Shown here: positions 17,467-28,009 of the stretch, piece by piece
Layout: each line of letters opens with the position of its first letter
Numbering within the stretch: the first letter of the stretch is position 1
Assembly: GCA_019638025.1 (NCBI GenBank)
Contig: JAHBUO010000012.1
Coordinates: forward strand, 1-51,662
DNA length: 51,662 nt
Direction: 5' to 3'
Source of the DNA: Ignavibacteriaceae bacterium
Lineage (GTDB): Bacteria; Bacteroidota; Ignavibacteria; Ignavibacteriales; Ignavibacteriaceae
Notes under the pieces: model-generated
What the model was told of the DNA's origin: nothing
The model's input: the letters and a program-made list of their open reading frames with translations, nothing else
Databases searched by the model: none
Position numbers and translations under genes: made by a program

Positions 17467-20400
17467 TATACTTCCTCCGGAAAAGTATTTCTTAATTTAG
17501 CAATGTATGTTACGTTTGGTTTGACATTTAATTCCTCAAGAACTACATAACCAAGTTCATGATTCCTGTATTTAGATAACTTAGATTCAACATCATTCAT
17601 ATCTCCAAAAATAATAGCTTCCGTACCACATGCTTGTTGACAAGCAGTCTGAACATCTGTTCCTTTTATCTTTGTATTATTATTAGTTGCTTCTTGACGA
17701 GCATCCATAATTCTTTGAACACAGAATGTGCATTTTTCCATAACCCCACGACCTCTTAAGGTAACTTCAGGGTTTACTAATAATTCTAATGAAGCTTCTT
17801 TTTGATAACCTTTTCTGAAGTGATCTCTGAAATCGAAGAAATTATATCTCCGAACTTTATAAGGACAGTTGTTAGAACAATATCTTGTACCAACACATCT
17901 ATTATATACCATCTGATTAAGTCCATCATCACTGTGAGTAGTTGCTACAACAGGACAAACATTTTCGCATGGAGCGTGGTCACAATGCTGACATAACATA
18001 GGCTGAATACTTACTTTCGGATTCTCCGGTGTACCGGAATAATATCTATCAATCCTCAACCAATTCATTTCTCTTCCGAGAGCAACTTGATCTTTTCCAA
18101 CAACGGGGATGTTATTCTCAACATTACAAGCTACAACACAATCACCACAACCTAAACATTTATTTAAGTCGATAGACATCGCCCATTTAACATCTTTATA
18201 CTCAAAATCTTTGTAGATGTTTATTAGATTATGCTTCTTTGTATGGAGAAATTCGGGATTCGATTTATATTGCTCGACTGTACCTTCTTGAATAATCGCT
18301 CTCTTTAGATGAATATCCTGAATAAGAGAATCATCGTACGAGTGATGATCTTGAGTGGAAACAACTTTGTAAGTGCCACCGACTTTTGAAACAGTTGCAC
18401 CTACAATTAACCACGGTGATTTTGCGGATGAGAGATTTAAAAGTTCATTAGCATTAAAACCTACTTCATTAGCTACAACCGGAGAATTTTTCCTTCCATA
18501 ACCCAATTCAATTGCAATTAGGTCGTCAGCTACACCCGGTTGAACTAGAATCGGGAGTTTTATCTTTTTCCCACCGGCATTTACTTCGATTAAATCATCC
18601 GTCTTGAGTGACAATTTTTTTGCTGAAGATTCAGAAATTGCCGCATAATTATCCCAAGTTACTTTTGTTACCGGATGGGGCAATTCTTGTAACCACCCAT
18701 TATTAGCATATCTCCCATCGCCAAGGGTATAACTTTCTTGCAGCAATACTGTAAAACCGGAGTTCGATTTTGTTTCACTTTTTAAATGCGAATACGCAAT
18801 TGTATTGAATGAAAAACTTTGAGAGACGGTTTCCGCTACTTTTGCTACTCCATCGTGAAGAACACCATACCAATATCTATCGAAACTTAATAATGAATTT
18901 ACTTTTGAATAGATATTTTTGTTCCAATATTCCTTAATGTATTCTAAATACTGTGTTTCAGAATAGCCAGCTGATTTATCACTCACCCATCCTAATAATA
19001 CCGCTTCTTTTTGGCGTGTATTATATAGTGGAGCGATTACAGGTTGAACCAAACTATAAAACCCATTTCGTACTTTTGCATCTCCCCATGATTCAAAATT
19101 GTGATTTGTGGGTAAGACAAAATTACTTATCGCAGTTGTTTCATTCACGGTCTGAGCAAAAGTAATATTAACCGCTTTCTTAAATGAATCTTCAACATTA
19201 GTGACTGAAGAGAGATGATATAATGTATTAGTATCAAAATGGATAACCGCTTTAACAACCCCTTTTTTAAGTTTTTCTACTAATTCAGATAAGGCAGTTA
19301 AATTTGCACCACTTGAGGCTTGACTTGAAGCGTCATCTCTATATAATGATGTATTTCCGAGAACTTCATTTAGTAAATTGACCGCTATATGAACTTCCTC
19401 ATTTAAAGTTCTTCCTGAATAGACAATGGCGTTCCCTTTATTAGCAACTAAATCATTTACCAATGAATCGATTACTTTTTTATCAAATTTATTTTTTTGA
19501 ATAAATGAGGTGAGTGAGAACTTATTCAATTCGGTTAAAGCATTTGAATCGATGCTTAATTTAGAAGCTTTTTTCACTAAAACTATTTCATTTAAAAGAC
19601 TAAGGACAAAATCATACTGCAAATCGGGTTTTAGTCTTAATCGATAATCGGAATTCATTCCCGTTAATGAAAGATTCCCTTCCACCGTATAAAGCCGATT
19701 AAAATCAGTACTTTTCATTACATCACGCTTTTCGGAATACAATCTTACATTCTCAATTTTGTTCCCGTCAACTCCTAAAAAATCACCTTCTAATGAGAGA
19801 ATAATATTTGCTTCATTCCACTTGATGAGTGGGAATGAATCTTGGTTATAACATTTTTTCCAAGCAGAATTTTTAATGCTATTATTAAATAACTCGTATG
19901 AATAAACTACGGTAGTAGGATATTTAACTTTGAATTCATTTATTAAATTTAGCAAAGTGGGTGAGACAATAGTATGAGTGACCAAGGCAATTTCTTTATC
20001 AGAATTTTCATTCAAAACTTTCAAAATTTCTTCGTCAACCGTTTTCCAATCACTTGATAAGAAACTACTCCCTCTTCTAATAAGGGGAGTTTGAATTCTG
20101 GAAGGATCATATAAATCCAAAATACTGGCTTGTCCCTTGGAACAAATTTTTCCTTTGCTAACAGGATGATCAGGATTTCCATCAACTTTAATTGGTCTTC
20201 CTTCTCTGGTCTTAATCAAAATCCCGCATGAATATTCACACCCCATGCAAGTTGAAGAATAATAATTAGCTTTGCCAAGAGTAATTTCTTCAGGTCTTTT
20301 ATTATAAGGGACAATTTCTCCCTTATCTCTATAATCTGAGCAACCTGCTCCGGCAAGGGCAGCCGAGGCACCAAGTAAAGCTAAAAATTTTCTTCGAGAA

Positions 20401-20567
20401 AGTCCGGATAAATCTTTGTTAACTTCAAAGTTATCGGTTACACCTTCTTTAAACTCATCGTGCTTAGCTTTAAGAGTTTTTTCATCCTTATATAATTCTT
20501 CAAAACTTCTCCAATAATTTGGGTCACTGTTTTGATTTATATCATTATTGTTGAAATTATCAGACAT
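17466..20567 (-). CDS. actB: Alternative Complex III subunit ActB (molybdopterin-oxidoreductase-like, iron-sulfur)
   Basis: 1033 aa. An internal Tat-like signal [10 protein letters not shown] begins at residue 57 and runs into a lipobox-like LAGAGC (Cys 76), consistent with export to the periplasm. The middle part resembles molybdopterin oxidoreductases (CMGCEYSCG, then [20 protein letters not shown]) but in ACIII it is known to bind no molybdenum cofactor. The C-terminal ferredoxin-like part (about 800-990) carries cysteine clusters [37 protein letters not shown] and CTFC...ACQQAC, enough for three 4Fe-4S and one 3Fe-4S centres. It overlaps the upstream 66-aa gene by 8 bp and touches actC. 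Confidence 0.96.
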   Translation of the reverse strand: MSDNFNNNDINQNSDPNYWRSFEELYKDEKTLKAKHDEFKEGVTDNFEVNKDLSGLSRRKFLALLGASAALAGAGCSDYRDKGEIVPYNKRPEEITLGKANYYSSTCMGCEYSCGILIKTREGRPIKVDGNPDHPVSKGKICSKGQASILDLYDPSRIQTPLIRRGSSFLSSDWKTVDEEILKVLNENSDKEIALVTHTIVSPTLLNLINEFKVKYPTTVVYSYELFNNSIKNSAWKKCYNQDSFPLIKWNEANIILSLEGDFLGVDGNKIENVRLYSEKRDVMKSTDFNRLYTVEGNLSLTGMNSDYRLRLKPDLQYDFVLSLLNEIVLVKKASKLSIDSNALTELNKFSLTSFIQKNKFDKKVIDSLVNDLVANKGNAIVYSGRTLNEEVHIAVNLLNEVLGNTSLYRDDASSQASSGANLTALSELVEKLKKGVVKAVIHFDTNTLYHLSSVTNVEDSFKKAVNITFAQTVNETTAISNFVLPTNHNFESWGDAKVRNGFYSLVQPVIAPLYNTRQKEAVLLGWVSDKSAGYSETQYLEYIKEYWNKNIYSKVNSLLSFDRYWYGVLHDGVAKVAETVSQSFSFNTIAYSHLKSETKSNSGFTVLLQESYTLGDGRYANNGWLQELPHPVTKVTWDNYAAISESSAKKLSLKTDDLIEVNAGGKKIKLPILVQPGVADDLIAIELGYGRKNSPVVANEVGFNANELLNLSSAKSPWLIVGATVSKVGGTYKVVSTQDHHSYDDSLIQDIHLKRAIIQEGTVEQYKSNPEFLHTKKHNLINIYKDFEYKDVKWAMSIDLNKCLGCGDCVVACNVENNIPVVGKDQVALGREMNWLRIDRYYSGTPENPKVSIQPMLCQHCDHAPCENVCPVVATTHSDDGLNQMVYNRCVGTRYCSNNCPYKVRRYNFFDFRDHFRKGYQKEASLELLVNPEVTLRGRGVMEKCTFCVQRIMDARQEATNNNTKIKGTDVQTACQQACGTEAIIFGDMNDVESKLSKYRNHELGYVVLEELNVKPNVTYIAKLRNTFPEEV

Positions 20568-20760
20568 TATTTACACCTGTTGATTCTCTTTTAACTGAAA
20601 AAGGATTTATAGTAACCTTCAATTTTGTTGCTGTTTCTTTTTTGACAAAATATTTCATTGGTGAATACTGAAATAAAAATAACCCGGTTAAACCAATACC
20701 GGCTGTCTTAAAAAAATTCTTTCTATGAACCGATTTTAACTTTGTTTTCTCTATTTTCAT
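20560..20760 (-). CDS. Small Tat-signal-like protein between actA and actB
   Basis: 66 aa. Residues 12-33 (HRKNFFKTAGIGLTGLFLF) look like a Tat-type signal or anchor: a basic pair, then FFK and a hydrophobic stretch. The motif is R-K rather than the twin Arg. The rest is a short basic tail (KVTINPFSVKRES). It lies 12 bp after actA and overlaps the actB start by 8 bp, so it is clearly part of the operon and very likely translated. It has no cofactor motif. It could be a small ACIII accessory subunit or anchor; no named family recognised. Confidence 0.7.
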   Translation of the reverse strand: MKIEKTKLKSVHRKNFFKTAGIGLTGLFLFQYSPMKYFVKKETATKLKVTINPFSVKRESTGVNNV

Positions 20761-20772
20761 CTCTTCTCCAAA

Positions 20773-21342
20773 TTACCTATGACAAGCCCAACAATTGTCA
20801 GGACCATTCTTGACTGAAGTTAAATATGGAAGATTCGATTGAGCGTTTCTATGACAACTTAAGCAATCTCCCATCGTAAAAGGTTTGACTTGGCTGACTT
20901 TTTCCATTTCTTCAACCGGACCATGACATGTTTGGCACTCAATTCCTTTATTCACATGTGAACTATGATTGAAATATGCATAATCAGGAACTTTGTGAAT
21001 TCTCTTCCATGGAATTGGGGTTCCATCAGTATAATATTTTGTAAGTTTAATTATTTCAGGTTTGTCTTTTCGTGCAATTGTGTGGCAATTCATGCAAGTA
21101 GAGACTGCCGGAATTGATGCGTGTCTTGACTTCTCTACATCAGTATGACAATATTGACAATCAATCTTCATTTGACCGGCGTGTAAAGCATGTGAGAAAT
21201 TTATTGGCTGATCAGGTGTATATCCAACACCATCACGCTCGGCTCTTGAAGCAAAATATGTAATTGCGAATGAAGTTACTGCGACAAATAAAATAATGGG
21301 CAAACGTATTCGCAGTATATAGTCAATAAAATTATTCGACAT
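20773..21342 (-). CDS. actA: Alternative Complex III subunit ActA, pentahaem cytochrome c
   Basis: 189 aa. One N-terminal TM helix (about 13-30) is followed by five haem-binding motifs: CQYCH (62-66), CMNCH (83-87), CQTCH (136-140), CLSCH (160-164) and CWACH (184-188), ending one residue later. Extra histidines in SHALHAG and NHSSHVN supply distal ligands. Five haems and this spacing are diagnostic of ActA. It is the first gene of the respiratory operon, with AAGGT about 6 bases before ATG and a promoter candidate about 120 bp upstream. It collects electrons from ActB/ActC in the periplasm. Confidence 0.96.
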   Translation of the reverse strand: MSNNFIDYILRIRLPIILFVAVTSFAITYFASRAERDGVGYTPDQPINFSHALHAGQMKIDCQYCHTDVEKSRHASIPAVSTCMNCHTIARKDKPEIIKLTKYYTDGTPIPWKRIHKVPDYAYFNHSSHVNKGIECQTCHGPVEEMEKVSQVKPFTMGDCLSCHRNAQSNLPYLTSVKNGPDNCWACHR

Positions 21343-21532
21343 CTGTGACCTTCAATTTAGAAAGTATTATATTTTGATTTAGTAACAATGATTTCGAGGG
21401 CTGAACTGTATATGCCGCTCATTTAGAATTAGGAACCTATAGGAATAGCAATCCCATTTATGAATTCAAACATAAAAAAAAGCATTTATAAATCAAACTA
21501 TTCGTTAAATAATTTTTCACCAAAAATCATAC
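21343..21532 (-). promoter_or_regulatory. Candidate Bacteroidota-type promoter and 5' leader of the actA operon
   Basis: The 190-bp gap ahead of actA contains, on the minus strand, TTTG (21494-21497), 19 bases, then TATGTTTG (21467-21474). This equals the TTTG / TAnnTTTG promoter consensus of Bacteroidota at its normal spacing. Transcription from it would give a leader of roughly 118 nt before actA. The leader contains the short palindrome CCTATAGG (21436-21443), which I do not interpret. Motif match seen; promoter activity inferred. Confidence 0.45.
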
Positions 21533-24364
21533 TTAATTTAATTTTGCAGTTGTACATTCATCAATAAGATAAATAACAGATTTAAAATTGATTTCACTAT
21601 GGTAACTTAACCCAATCTCGCAAGTTCTACTGTTTGAGTAACCTAACTTACAATCGTCAGGAATTTGCATCTTAATGTCCTGTAGTCCATGTTGATTTAA
21701 TTCGGGATATGTAAAACCTCTGTCACCTGCAAACCCACAACAAGCTGTATCAATATTGATAATTTGACTAGTGCATAAATTTAATAATACTTCTATCTCT
21801 TTATCGATGTCTAGTTTTTTTGTACTACAGGTTTTAAAATATGCAACTTTTGACATTTTAGAATTGAACTCTAAAAATGGGACTAAATATTTCGCAGCAA
21901 ATTCAACCGGTTCAAATAGTGTCAATTTTTTATCCAAAGTTTCTCTCATTCGATGAAGGCATGGACTCATATCACAAACTATAGGAATCTCTCCATTATT
22001 TGAGATTTTCATTAGCTCAAGTTCAAGTTCCTTTGATTTTCTGTCACCTGCTTCAGTAAAACCTTTGCTTGCGAATGCCATTCCGCAACATAGATTATCA
22101 TTATTTTGAGGAAACAATACTTGGTATCCCGCTTTTTCAAACAGTGAAATCGTTTTTGTTACTAAATTAATTTCATTTGTCTCGGAGGTTGAGACTCCCA
22201 TTCCCCTATTAATACACGACGGGAAATAGACAACTTTTCGATTTGACGTAATTTTAGTTTTATACTCTAATTTCTTTCCCCCTCTAGGAAAATTCTTATT
22301 CCATATCGGAATAACACCGTACGATAATTTGTTCAATGCTCCTGAGATATAATTTAATAAATCACTTCCCAATAGTTTGTGAGAATAGTGCACAGTCTCT
22401 AAACCTAATCTCGCAAAAGAGAGAACTAAACTCATTCTCTCAGCAATAAATTTAGCAATCCCTCTAGACAATTTTGAGTTATTTTCATTTCGAATATACT
22501 TCACCATTTTTCCTGTATCAATTCCGACAGGACAAGCGGTTGCACAAAGTCCATCAGTTGCGCATGTTTGGTTTATTAAATAGTCACTATTATTTAGAAA
22601 CTCATTCAATCTGTGTAACTCAGTCTTGTTATCTTTTAATCGACTTATTTCTCTGAGGACTGTAATTCTTTGTCTTGGAGAAAGAGTTAAGTTATTTGAT
22701 ACGCAATTCACTTCACAAAATCCACATTCAATACACTTATCGACAATATCATTTGTTTTATGCAATGGTTTCAAATTTTTTAGATGTGCTTCATTATCGT
22801 CATTAAGAATAACCCCGGGATTCAATATACCGCAAGGGTCGAAAAGTTGTTTAACTTCTTTCATTAATTGATATGCTTCTGAACCCCATTCTAGCTCAAC
22901 AAATGGAGCCATATTTCTTCCGGTGCCATGTTCAGCTTTTAACGAACCATCATACTTCTGAACAACTAGTTCAGTCACTTCAGACATAAAATCTTTATAA
23001 CGTTGAACTTCTTTTTCTTCATTAAAATCTTGATTAAAAACAAAATGAAGATTTCCCTCGAGTGCATGTCCAAAAATTATTGCATCACTATAATCATATT
23101 TCTTAAAAAGATTTTGCAAATCTAATATTGCTTCAGCAAGATTAGAAATTGGGAATGCGACATCTTCAATTATACAAGTTGTACCATTTTTTCGCATAGC
23201 ACCAACCGATGGGAATAATCCTTTTCGAATATTCCATAATTTTGAGTTCTCTAAATGATCAGCAGTGAACGTGATGGGGAAAACTGCATCTATATCTTTT
23301 AAGCTATTCTTTATATAATCTATTTGTTTGTTAAGTGTAGTTCCATCAATACTTCTAGTTTCAACTAACAAGGCAGCGTTGCTATCTTCTAAATTTTTCA
23401 AATAGTCAGGCATCCCCGGCTTATCCTGAACAGAACGAAGCGCAGCTCTATCCATTAATTCTACAGCTTCAACCGGAGATTGTTTCAAGATTACAACTGC
23501 TTTACAAGCATCTTCAATTGATTTGAATATTATCAAGGATGAGGCTTTATATTTTAGCTCTTCGACTGTTTTTAAAGTGACTTCTGCAATACATCCAAGA
23601 GTACCTTCAGAACCAATTAGTAAATGTTGAATTATCTCGATTGGGTCATCAAAATCAGTAAATGAATTTAAACTATACCCGGTAGTATTCTTCATTTTGA
23701 ATTTTCGTATAATCTTATCTTTTAGAATGCTATTTTGATTAATTCTTTGATGAATACCCAAAACACCCGCAACCAATTCAGATTTGTTTATGAGGAAATC
23801 TCTTTTACTTACCTCATTCAAAGTATCAAGGATGTATCCATCGGCAAAAATGATTTTCATCCCTGATAAAGTTTTATAACTGTTTTGTGAAGTCCCACAA
23901 CACATACCGCTGGCATTATTAGCTACAATACCGCCTATCATGGCAGAATTGATTGATGCCGGATCTGGTCCAATTTTTTTTTGAAATGGGAGAAGCAAAC
24001 GATTGACGTGACTACCAATCAATGCCGGTTCGAGAGATATCTCTGATTGATCTGCTGATAAATTATATTTATTAAACTTATTGCTGATGATTATTAGAAC
24101 AGAATCACTAATACTTTGCCCTGATAAACTTGTTCCGGCAGCTCTAAATGTTATCGGAATTTTTAATTGGTATGCTATAGAGATTGTTTTAGCTAATTCG
24201 GAAAGATTATCGACTCTGACAATTAACTTAGGGATTAATCGATAAAAACTTGCATCTGTTGATAATGCCAAAAGCCGGGTGTCATCTTGAATGATTCTTG
24301 ACGAGTCAATGAACTCGGCAAGTTTTTCATAAAATAAATGGTATTCCCCTTTAACCATAGTCAA
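21533..24364 (-). CDS. FAD-linked oxidase with fused iron-sulfur/CCG domains (D-lactate dehydrogenase-type)
   Basis: 943 aa. The N-terminal half is a GlcD/Dld-type FAD-binding oxidase: FRAAGTSLSGQS (about 74-85), GPDPASINSAMIGGIVANNASG, and GHALEGNLHFVF. A ferredoxin segment follows with CIECGFCEVNC and CATDGLCATACPVG, then a heterodisulfide-reductase-like C-terminal part with two CCG-type motifs (NLCCGMAF and TACCGFAGDRG). This single-chain layout is that of membrane-peripheral D-lactate or 2-hydroxy-acid dehydrogenases that pass electrons to quinones. ATG is preceded by another in-frame ATG two codons later, so the exact start is uncertain. It stands alone between the zinc-ribbon gene and the act operon; its electrons could feed ACIII through the quinone pool. 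Substrate inferred. Confidence 0.9.
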   Translation of the reverse strand: MTMVKGEYHLFYEKLAEFIDSSRIIQDDTRLLALSTDASFYRLIPKLIVRVDNLSELAKTISIAYQLKIPITFRAAGTSLSGQSISDSVLIIISNKFNKYNLSADQSEISLEPALIGSHVNRLLLPFQKKIGPDPASINSAMIGGIVANNASGMCCGTSQNSYKTLSGMKIIFADGYILDTLNEVSKRDFLINKSELVAGVLGIHQRINQNSILKDKIIRKFKMKNTTGYSLNSFTDFDDPIEIIQHLLIGSEGTLGCIAEVTLKTVEELKYKASSLIIFKSIEDACKAVVILKQSPVEAVELMDRAALRSVQDKPGMPDYLKNLEDSNAALLVETRSIDGTTLNKQIDYIKNSLKDIDAVFPITFTADHLENSKLWNIRKGLFPSVGAMRKNGTTCIIEDVAFPISNLAEAILDLQNLFKKYDYSDAIIFGHALEGNLHFVFNQDFNEEKEVQRYKDFMSEVTELVVQKYDGSLKAEHGTGRNMAPFVELEWGSEAYQLMKEVKQLFDPCGILNPGVILNDDNEAHLKNLKPLHKTNDIVDKCIECGFCEVNCVSNNLTLSPRQRITVLREISRLKDNKTELHRLNEFLNNSDYLINQTCATDGLCATACPVGIDTGKMVKYIRNENNSKLSRGIAKFIAERMSLVLSFARLGLETVHYSHKLLGSDLLNYISGALNKLSYGVIPIWNKNFPRGGKKLEYKTKITSNRKVVYFPSCINRGMGVSTSETNEINLVTKTISLFEKAGYQVLFPQNNDNLCCGMAFASKGFTEAGDRKSKELELELMKISNNGEIPIVCDMSPCLHRMRETLDKKLTLFEPVEFAAKYLVPFLEFNSKMSKVAYFKTCSTKKLDIDKEIEVLLNLCTSQIINIDTACCGFAGDRGFTYPELNQHGLQDIKMQIPDDCKLGYSNSRTCEIGLSYHSEINFKSVIYLIDECTTAKLN

Positions 24365-24428
24365 CCTAAAAATTGTAACTTTAGAAAATTCTGTAAATAT
24401 CCGGAATAAAAAAAATGTAGTTGAAAAT

Positions 24429-24722
24429 TTACTTTATAAATCTTTTCAATACTTGTGTCACGATTAATCCTGCTCCCATCGCTAGAACAATATAGAGTAA
24501 TAAATTTCTAATCGAAAGCCATGTTATTACTAGAGTTGACAAATAACCTCTCCAACCGCATTTGTTACACCTATAAACTTTGAATATTGAAATACTCTTG
24601 ATTACAGCTTCTCTCCAATTTCGAGAACGCGATCGATGGAGAGTATTGACACTCGCACATGACGGGCATCTTGCATAACTCGGGTCTCTTCTGAATAGTA
24701 CTTTATTTGATTTTGACGGCAT
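24429..24722 (-). CDS. Small zinc-ribbon membrane protein
   Basis: 97 aa. Two CxxC pairs, CPSC (about 18-21) and CNKC (about 52-55, in YRCNKCGWRG), form a probable zinc ribbon. One or two hydrophobic segments follow (about 63-90), so the ribbon should lie at the cytoplasmic face of the membrane. The stretch between the pairs is rich in Arg (HRSRSRNWREA). It follows ctpA with a 49-bp gap on the same strand. No family or function recognised; length and codon pattern look like a real gene. Confidence 0.65.
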   Translation of the reverse strand: MPSKSNKVLFRRDPSYARCPSCASVNTLHRSRSRNWREAVIKSISIFKVYRCNKCGWRGYLSTLVITWLSIRNLLLYIVLAMGAGLIVTQVLKRFIK

Positions 24723-24771
24723 ATTGTAAATTTTATTTTTCTTCTAAATATAGCAATTTATATATCATTAA

Positions 24772-26415
24772 TTACAGTTTGTTTAATATTTTATTGAATG
24801 CAACTTCATTTTGTAAAAGATTCAGCGCAGATTGTAATTGTTTATCATCATCTAAAGAGACTTTAATTCTTCCCTCGCTGCCAAAAAATCTGCTTGCTAG
24901 CTCAATCTTTAAAAAGATACTAATTTCGTCTTTTTTATCATCAATCATTTCCGAGTCGATAACTTGTAATTCTTTTTCAAGTGAACTTAACTTATCAATC
25001 ACAGAACCATACTTCTTATCTTTTACAATACTTTTTCTGAGCTCATCAATTTTTTTATTGTTATTAGATTTATATATATAATTATTAGCTGATAGGAATT
25101 TTCTAAAATCATCATAAAGTGTGTTAGGTTTGTAGTCACTATATAATGCATCCGGATTATTATTTTGCAGCTCATTTATAAATTTAAATATAAACCCTTT
25201 AGCCATTAAATCTCTCGTTATATCAGAATATTCACTTTCCTCAACAAGTGAATCAGGTGTAATTCCACCGGAGCTAAAAACACTTCTTTTATTGTCAGTT
25301 TTAAACGAATTAGATATAACGGTATCATATTTTGAAATAGATGAATTTTTCAATGAATAATCAATTTTTTGAATGCAGCGACCGCTTGGAGTAAAATATT
25401 TCGCAGTTGTAATTTTTAGTGATGTATTATATGAAAGTGGTGTAATGGTTTGAACCAGTCCTTTACCGAAGGTTTTTGCACCTAGGATAATTCCTCTATC
25501 GTGATCTTGTACTGCTCCCGCAACAATTTCTGATGCAGATGCACTCCCCTCATTGACTAATACAATCAACTTGTTATCCGGAAACATCGGTTCTTGCGAT
25601 GCAAAATATTGTTTCAGCGAACTTGAATCTCTCCCTTTTGTAGAAACGATTAATTCCCCTTTTTTAATAAACTTATTGGTAACATCTACCGCAACATCAA
25701 GAAGTCCACCCGGATTACCTCGCAAATCAAGAATTATTGAATTTACTTGTTTTTGTTTTCTTAGTTCAATGAGAGCTTTTCTGAATTCATCTCCGGCAGT
25801 TCGTGTAAAACCGTTCAACTTAATGTAAGCATTATTTGAATTCTCAGGATAAAATCCAAAATATGGAATATTCTTAACAACTATCTCTTCGCGAACTAAT
25901 TTGAAGATAAGCGTATCTGATGAAGCTCTTATAACTGTCATACTGACTGCAGTTCCCGGTTCACCCTTTACAAGATATGATACATCATCATAATTCTCTT
26001 TTGAAATCAAGGTTTCTTCAACTTTATGAATTATATCACCAACTTTTATTCCTTGACGTTGGGCTGAATAACCATCCATAAGTTCTAAAATAGTTACTGA
26101 ATTGTCTCTAACACCAATTGAAATTCCAACGCCACCATATTTACCATTTGTGATATAATCAATATCATCCTTTCTCTTCTCATCTATGAAAACCGTATAT
26201 GGATCAAGTGTGTTAAGCATACCTTTAATACCGGCTCGCAAGAACTGTTCCGGATTAATTTCATCAACATAATTAAAAGTGATTTCTTTATAAACCCGTG
26301 TGAATATGTCTATGTTCTTTGAAATCTCAAAAAATAAATCCTTGGTTACAACCACAAACCCAGTAACAAAAAAGGAAACTAATAAGACCGGAATTAATAT
26401 TCTTTTCTTTAACAT
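24772..26415 (-). CDS. Carboxyl-terminal processing serine protease (S41, CtpA/Prc-like)
   Basis: 547 aa. An N-terminal hydrophobic segment (about 6-24) is a signal or anchor. A short helical region leads to a PDZ domain (about 90-170: GVGISIGVRDNSV, GVKVGDIIHKVE-like), then the S41 domain with LDLRGNPGGLLDVAVDV and the Ser/Lys dyad region NEGSASASEIVAGA ... GAKTFGKGLVQT. Family members cleave periplasmic proteins at their C-termini. The ATG overlaps the tmk stop by one base (TAATG at 26413-26417), so translation is coupled. The C-terminal 130 residues are helical and charged, longer than in minimal CtpA. Confidence 0.94.
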   Translation of the reverse strand: MLKKRILIPVLLVSFFVTGFVVVTKDLFFEISKNIDIFTRVYKEITFNYVDEINPEQFLRAGIKGMLNTLDPYTVFIDEKRKDDIDYITNGKYGGVGISIGVRDNSVTILELMDGYSAQRQGIKVGDIIHKVEETLISKENYDDVSYLVKGEPGTAVSMTVIRASSDTLIFKLVREEIVVKNIPYFGFYPENSNNAYIKLNGFTRTAGDEFRKALIELRKQKQVNSIILDLRGNPGGLLDVAVDVTNKFIKKGELIVSTKGRDSSSLKQYFASQEPMFPDNKLIVLVNEGSASASEIVAGAVQDHDRGIILGAKTFGKGLVQTITPLSYNTSLKITTAKYFTPSGRCIQKIDYSLKNSSISKYDTVISNSFKTDNKRSVFSSGGITPDSLVEESEYSDITRDLMAKGFIFKFINELQNNNPDALYSDYKPNTLYDDFRKFLSANNYIYKSNNNKKIDELRKSIVKDKKYGSVIDKLSSLEKELQVIDSEMIDDKKDEISIFLKIELASRFFGSEGRIKVSLDDDKQLQSALNLLQNEVAFNKILNKL

Positions 26416-27041
26416 TATTTAACATTTCCCAATGTGTGTTGATTAATTATTGTAACTATCTTGTCATGAATGTGATTAACCTCTTCAAGCCCGTTAATAA
26501 CCACAAATCTTTTTTCTGATTTGGCTAATTCTAAATATCCTGTTCTAACTTTTTCAAAAAATATTCTATCGGATATTTCGATTCGGTCGAGTTCGGAATT
26601 AGAGATTTTTAATTTTCTATTTTCGACTTCTTCCAAAGAAATGTCGATGAGAAAAGTCAAATCAGGAAGTGTATCACTAACTGAAATTTTGTGAATATTA
26701 TCAATGATATTTAGTGGGATACCTCTGCCGTACCCTTGATAGGCAGTTGTTGAATCATGAAATCGATCTGAAATAACATAAGAACCCGATTGAAGTAGTG
26801 GAATCAATTTTTCTCTCACTAACTGGGCTCTCGATGCAGCGAATAAAAGAACTTCAGTTTCTAAGGTCATCAAATTATTTTTTTTACTTAAAAGAATCGT
26901 TCTTACCTGCTCTGAAATTTCAGTTCCACCGGGTTCGCGTAAAATTTCCACAACAATATTTTTGCGTTCTAAGTACTCTTTCAACAACTTTATTTGTGTT
27001 GATTTTCCACAAAAATCTATTCCTTCAAATGATATAAACAT
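26415..27041 (-). CDS. tmk: Thymidylate kinase
   Basis: 208 aa, normal length. The P-loop EGIDFCGKSTQ (about 6-16) is the thymidylate kinase form, with Cys in place of the more common Gly/Ala. The DR(F/Y) motif SDRFHDSTTAYQGYGRG (about 91-107) binds dTMP. The enzyme phosphorylates dTMP to dTDP. It starts one base after the YbbR-domain gene and overlaps ctpA by one base, so the three form a compact operon. Confidence 0.95.
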   Translation of the reverse strand: MFISFEGIDFCGKSTQIKLLKEYLERKNIVVEILREPGGTEISEQVRTILLSKKNNLMTLETEVLLFAASRAQLVREKLIPLLQSGSYVISDRFHDSTTAYQGYGRGIPLNIIDNIHKISVSDTLPDLTFLIDISLEEVENRKLKISNSELDRIEISDRIFFEKVRTGYLELAKSEKRFVVINGLEEVNHIHDKIVTIINQHTLGNVK

Positions 27042-27042
27042 T

Positions 27043-27954
27043 TTAATATTTCTTTATGATGTAACGGATTCTGTTTGGTTTAAGGTACAACAATTCAGTT
27101 TGAGTAGGTATTGTGAACGATGGAGCAATACTACCAATCGTGTCTGATAATATTTCTGAATAATTGACGAATAATTTTATGTCATCGTTATTTAATTTAC
27201 TAAGATAGTCAATACCGCCTCTTAAAGAGATATCAACTTTATTAGGGAGTAGAACAACATCTCTATCCGCGGGTAGTCCCATAACATTAATTTCAACACT
27301 ATAAAACTCTTTATCGACTATCCTCTGAACATCTAAATCAACTCGTACATTAGTGAAATTTGATTTTAGTTGGCGCTCGATAGTCAACGGGATATACTCA
27401 CTTGTTTTCTCTTCTAACCCTTTAAATATGATATGACTTGTTAGAACTGATTTCAAATTTTTAACTAAAGATTCTGCACCTGTAATTAGTACAGAATCAG
27501 GAACAATTTTAACCGGAGAAGCCAAACCATATCCGGTCTTGAATTCGTACTCGAAAGATGGCATTACTTTTACTTTTGTAGAAACGTGCTGTTCAATAAG
27601 TAATTCAATTGTATTTGGAGAAAAATCAATCAACTGCAAATCGGATCCAAGCCAAGTATTCTCAGAAATAGAATTTGATAATTTAATAGTGAACTTGCCA
27701 GTATTGTTCTCAACAGAAACTAAATACTCCTTATCACCTGAAAAATTTAATCCGAATAATTTCCAACCGCGCCCCTTAACCCTAATATTAATGTGTTCAG
27801 GTAGTCGAGATGCAACACCAAATCCGTTTGGAACATTAATAATACTTATCGGAACACGGATAGTTGTAAAAAATTCGTTGGACAGTGAAATGGAAACCCA
27901 TATCACCACAGAGAAAATTGCACTAATAATTATTATATGTAAGTTTTTCTTCAT
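27043..27954 (-). CDS. YbbR-like domain protein (CdaR-related)
   Basis: 303 aa. One N-terminal TM helix (about 5-24) is followed by an extracytoplasmic region with YbbR-type repeats: IRVPISIINVPNG, ... INIRVKGRGWKLF, PSFEYEFKTGYGLASPVKIVPDSVLITGAE, and VDLDVQRIVDKEFYSVEINVMG. In Firmicutes such proteins (CdaR) regulate a diadenylate cyclase; no cyclase gene lies next to it here, so that role is not shown. It lies between the BMC pair (55 bp) and tmk (1 bp). Confidence 0.82.
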   Translation of the reverse strand: MKKNLHIIIISAIFSVVIWVSISLSNEFFTTIRVPISIINVPNGFGVASRLPEHINIRVKGRGWKLFGLNFSGDKEYLVSVENNTGKFTIKLSNSISENTWLGSDLQLIDFSPNTIELLIEQHVSTKVKVMPSFEYEFKTGYGLASPVKIVPDSVLITGAESLVKNLKSVLTSHIIFKGLEEKTSEYIPLTIERQLKSNFTNVRVDLDVQRIVDKEFYSVEINVMGLPADRDVVLLPNKVDISLRGGIDYLSKLNNDDIKLFVNYSEILSDTIGSIAPSFTIPTQTELLYLKPNRIRYIIKKY

Positions 27955-28009
27955 ATAACAAATATAATTGAAATTGGCTTAATTTTTTGATGCAAATAAT
28001 AATTGATAA

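Noticed and set aside
21436..21443. Palindrome CCTATAGG in the actA leader as an operator
   Set aside because: Eight bases is too short to separate from chance, and there is no second copy.
27539..27958. 139-aa plus-strand open frame
   Set aside because: Lies antisense within the YbbR-domain gene; no domain, ribosome site or coding pattern of its own.
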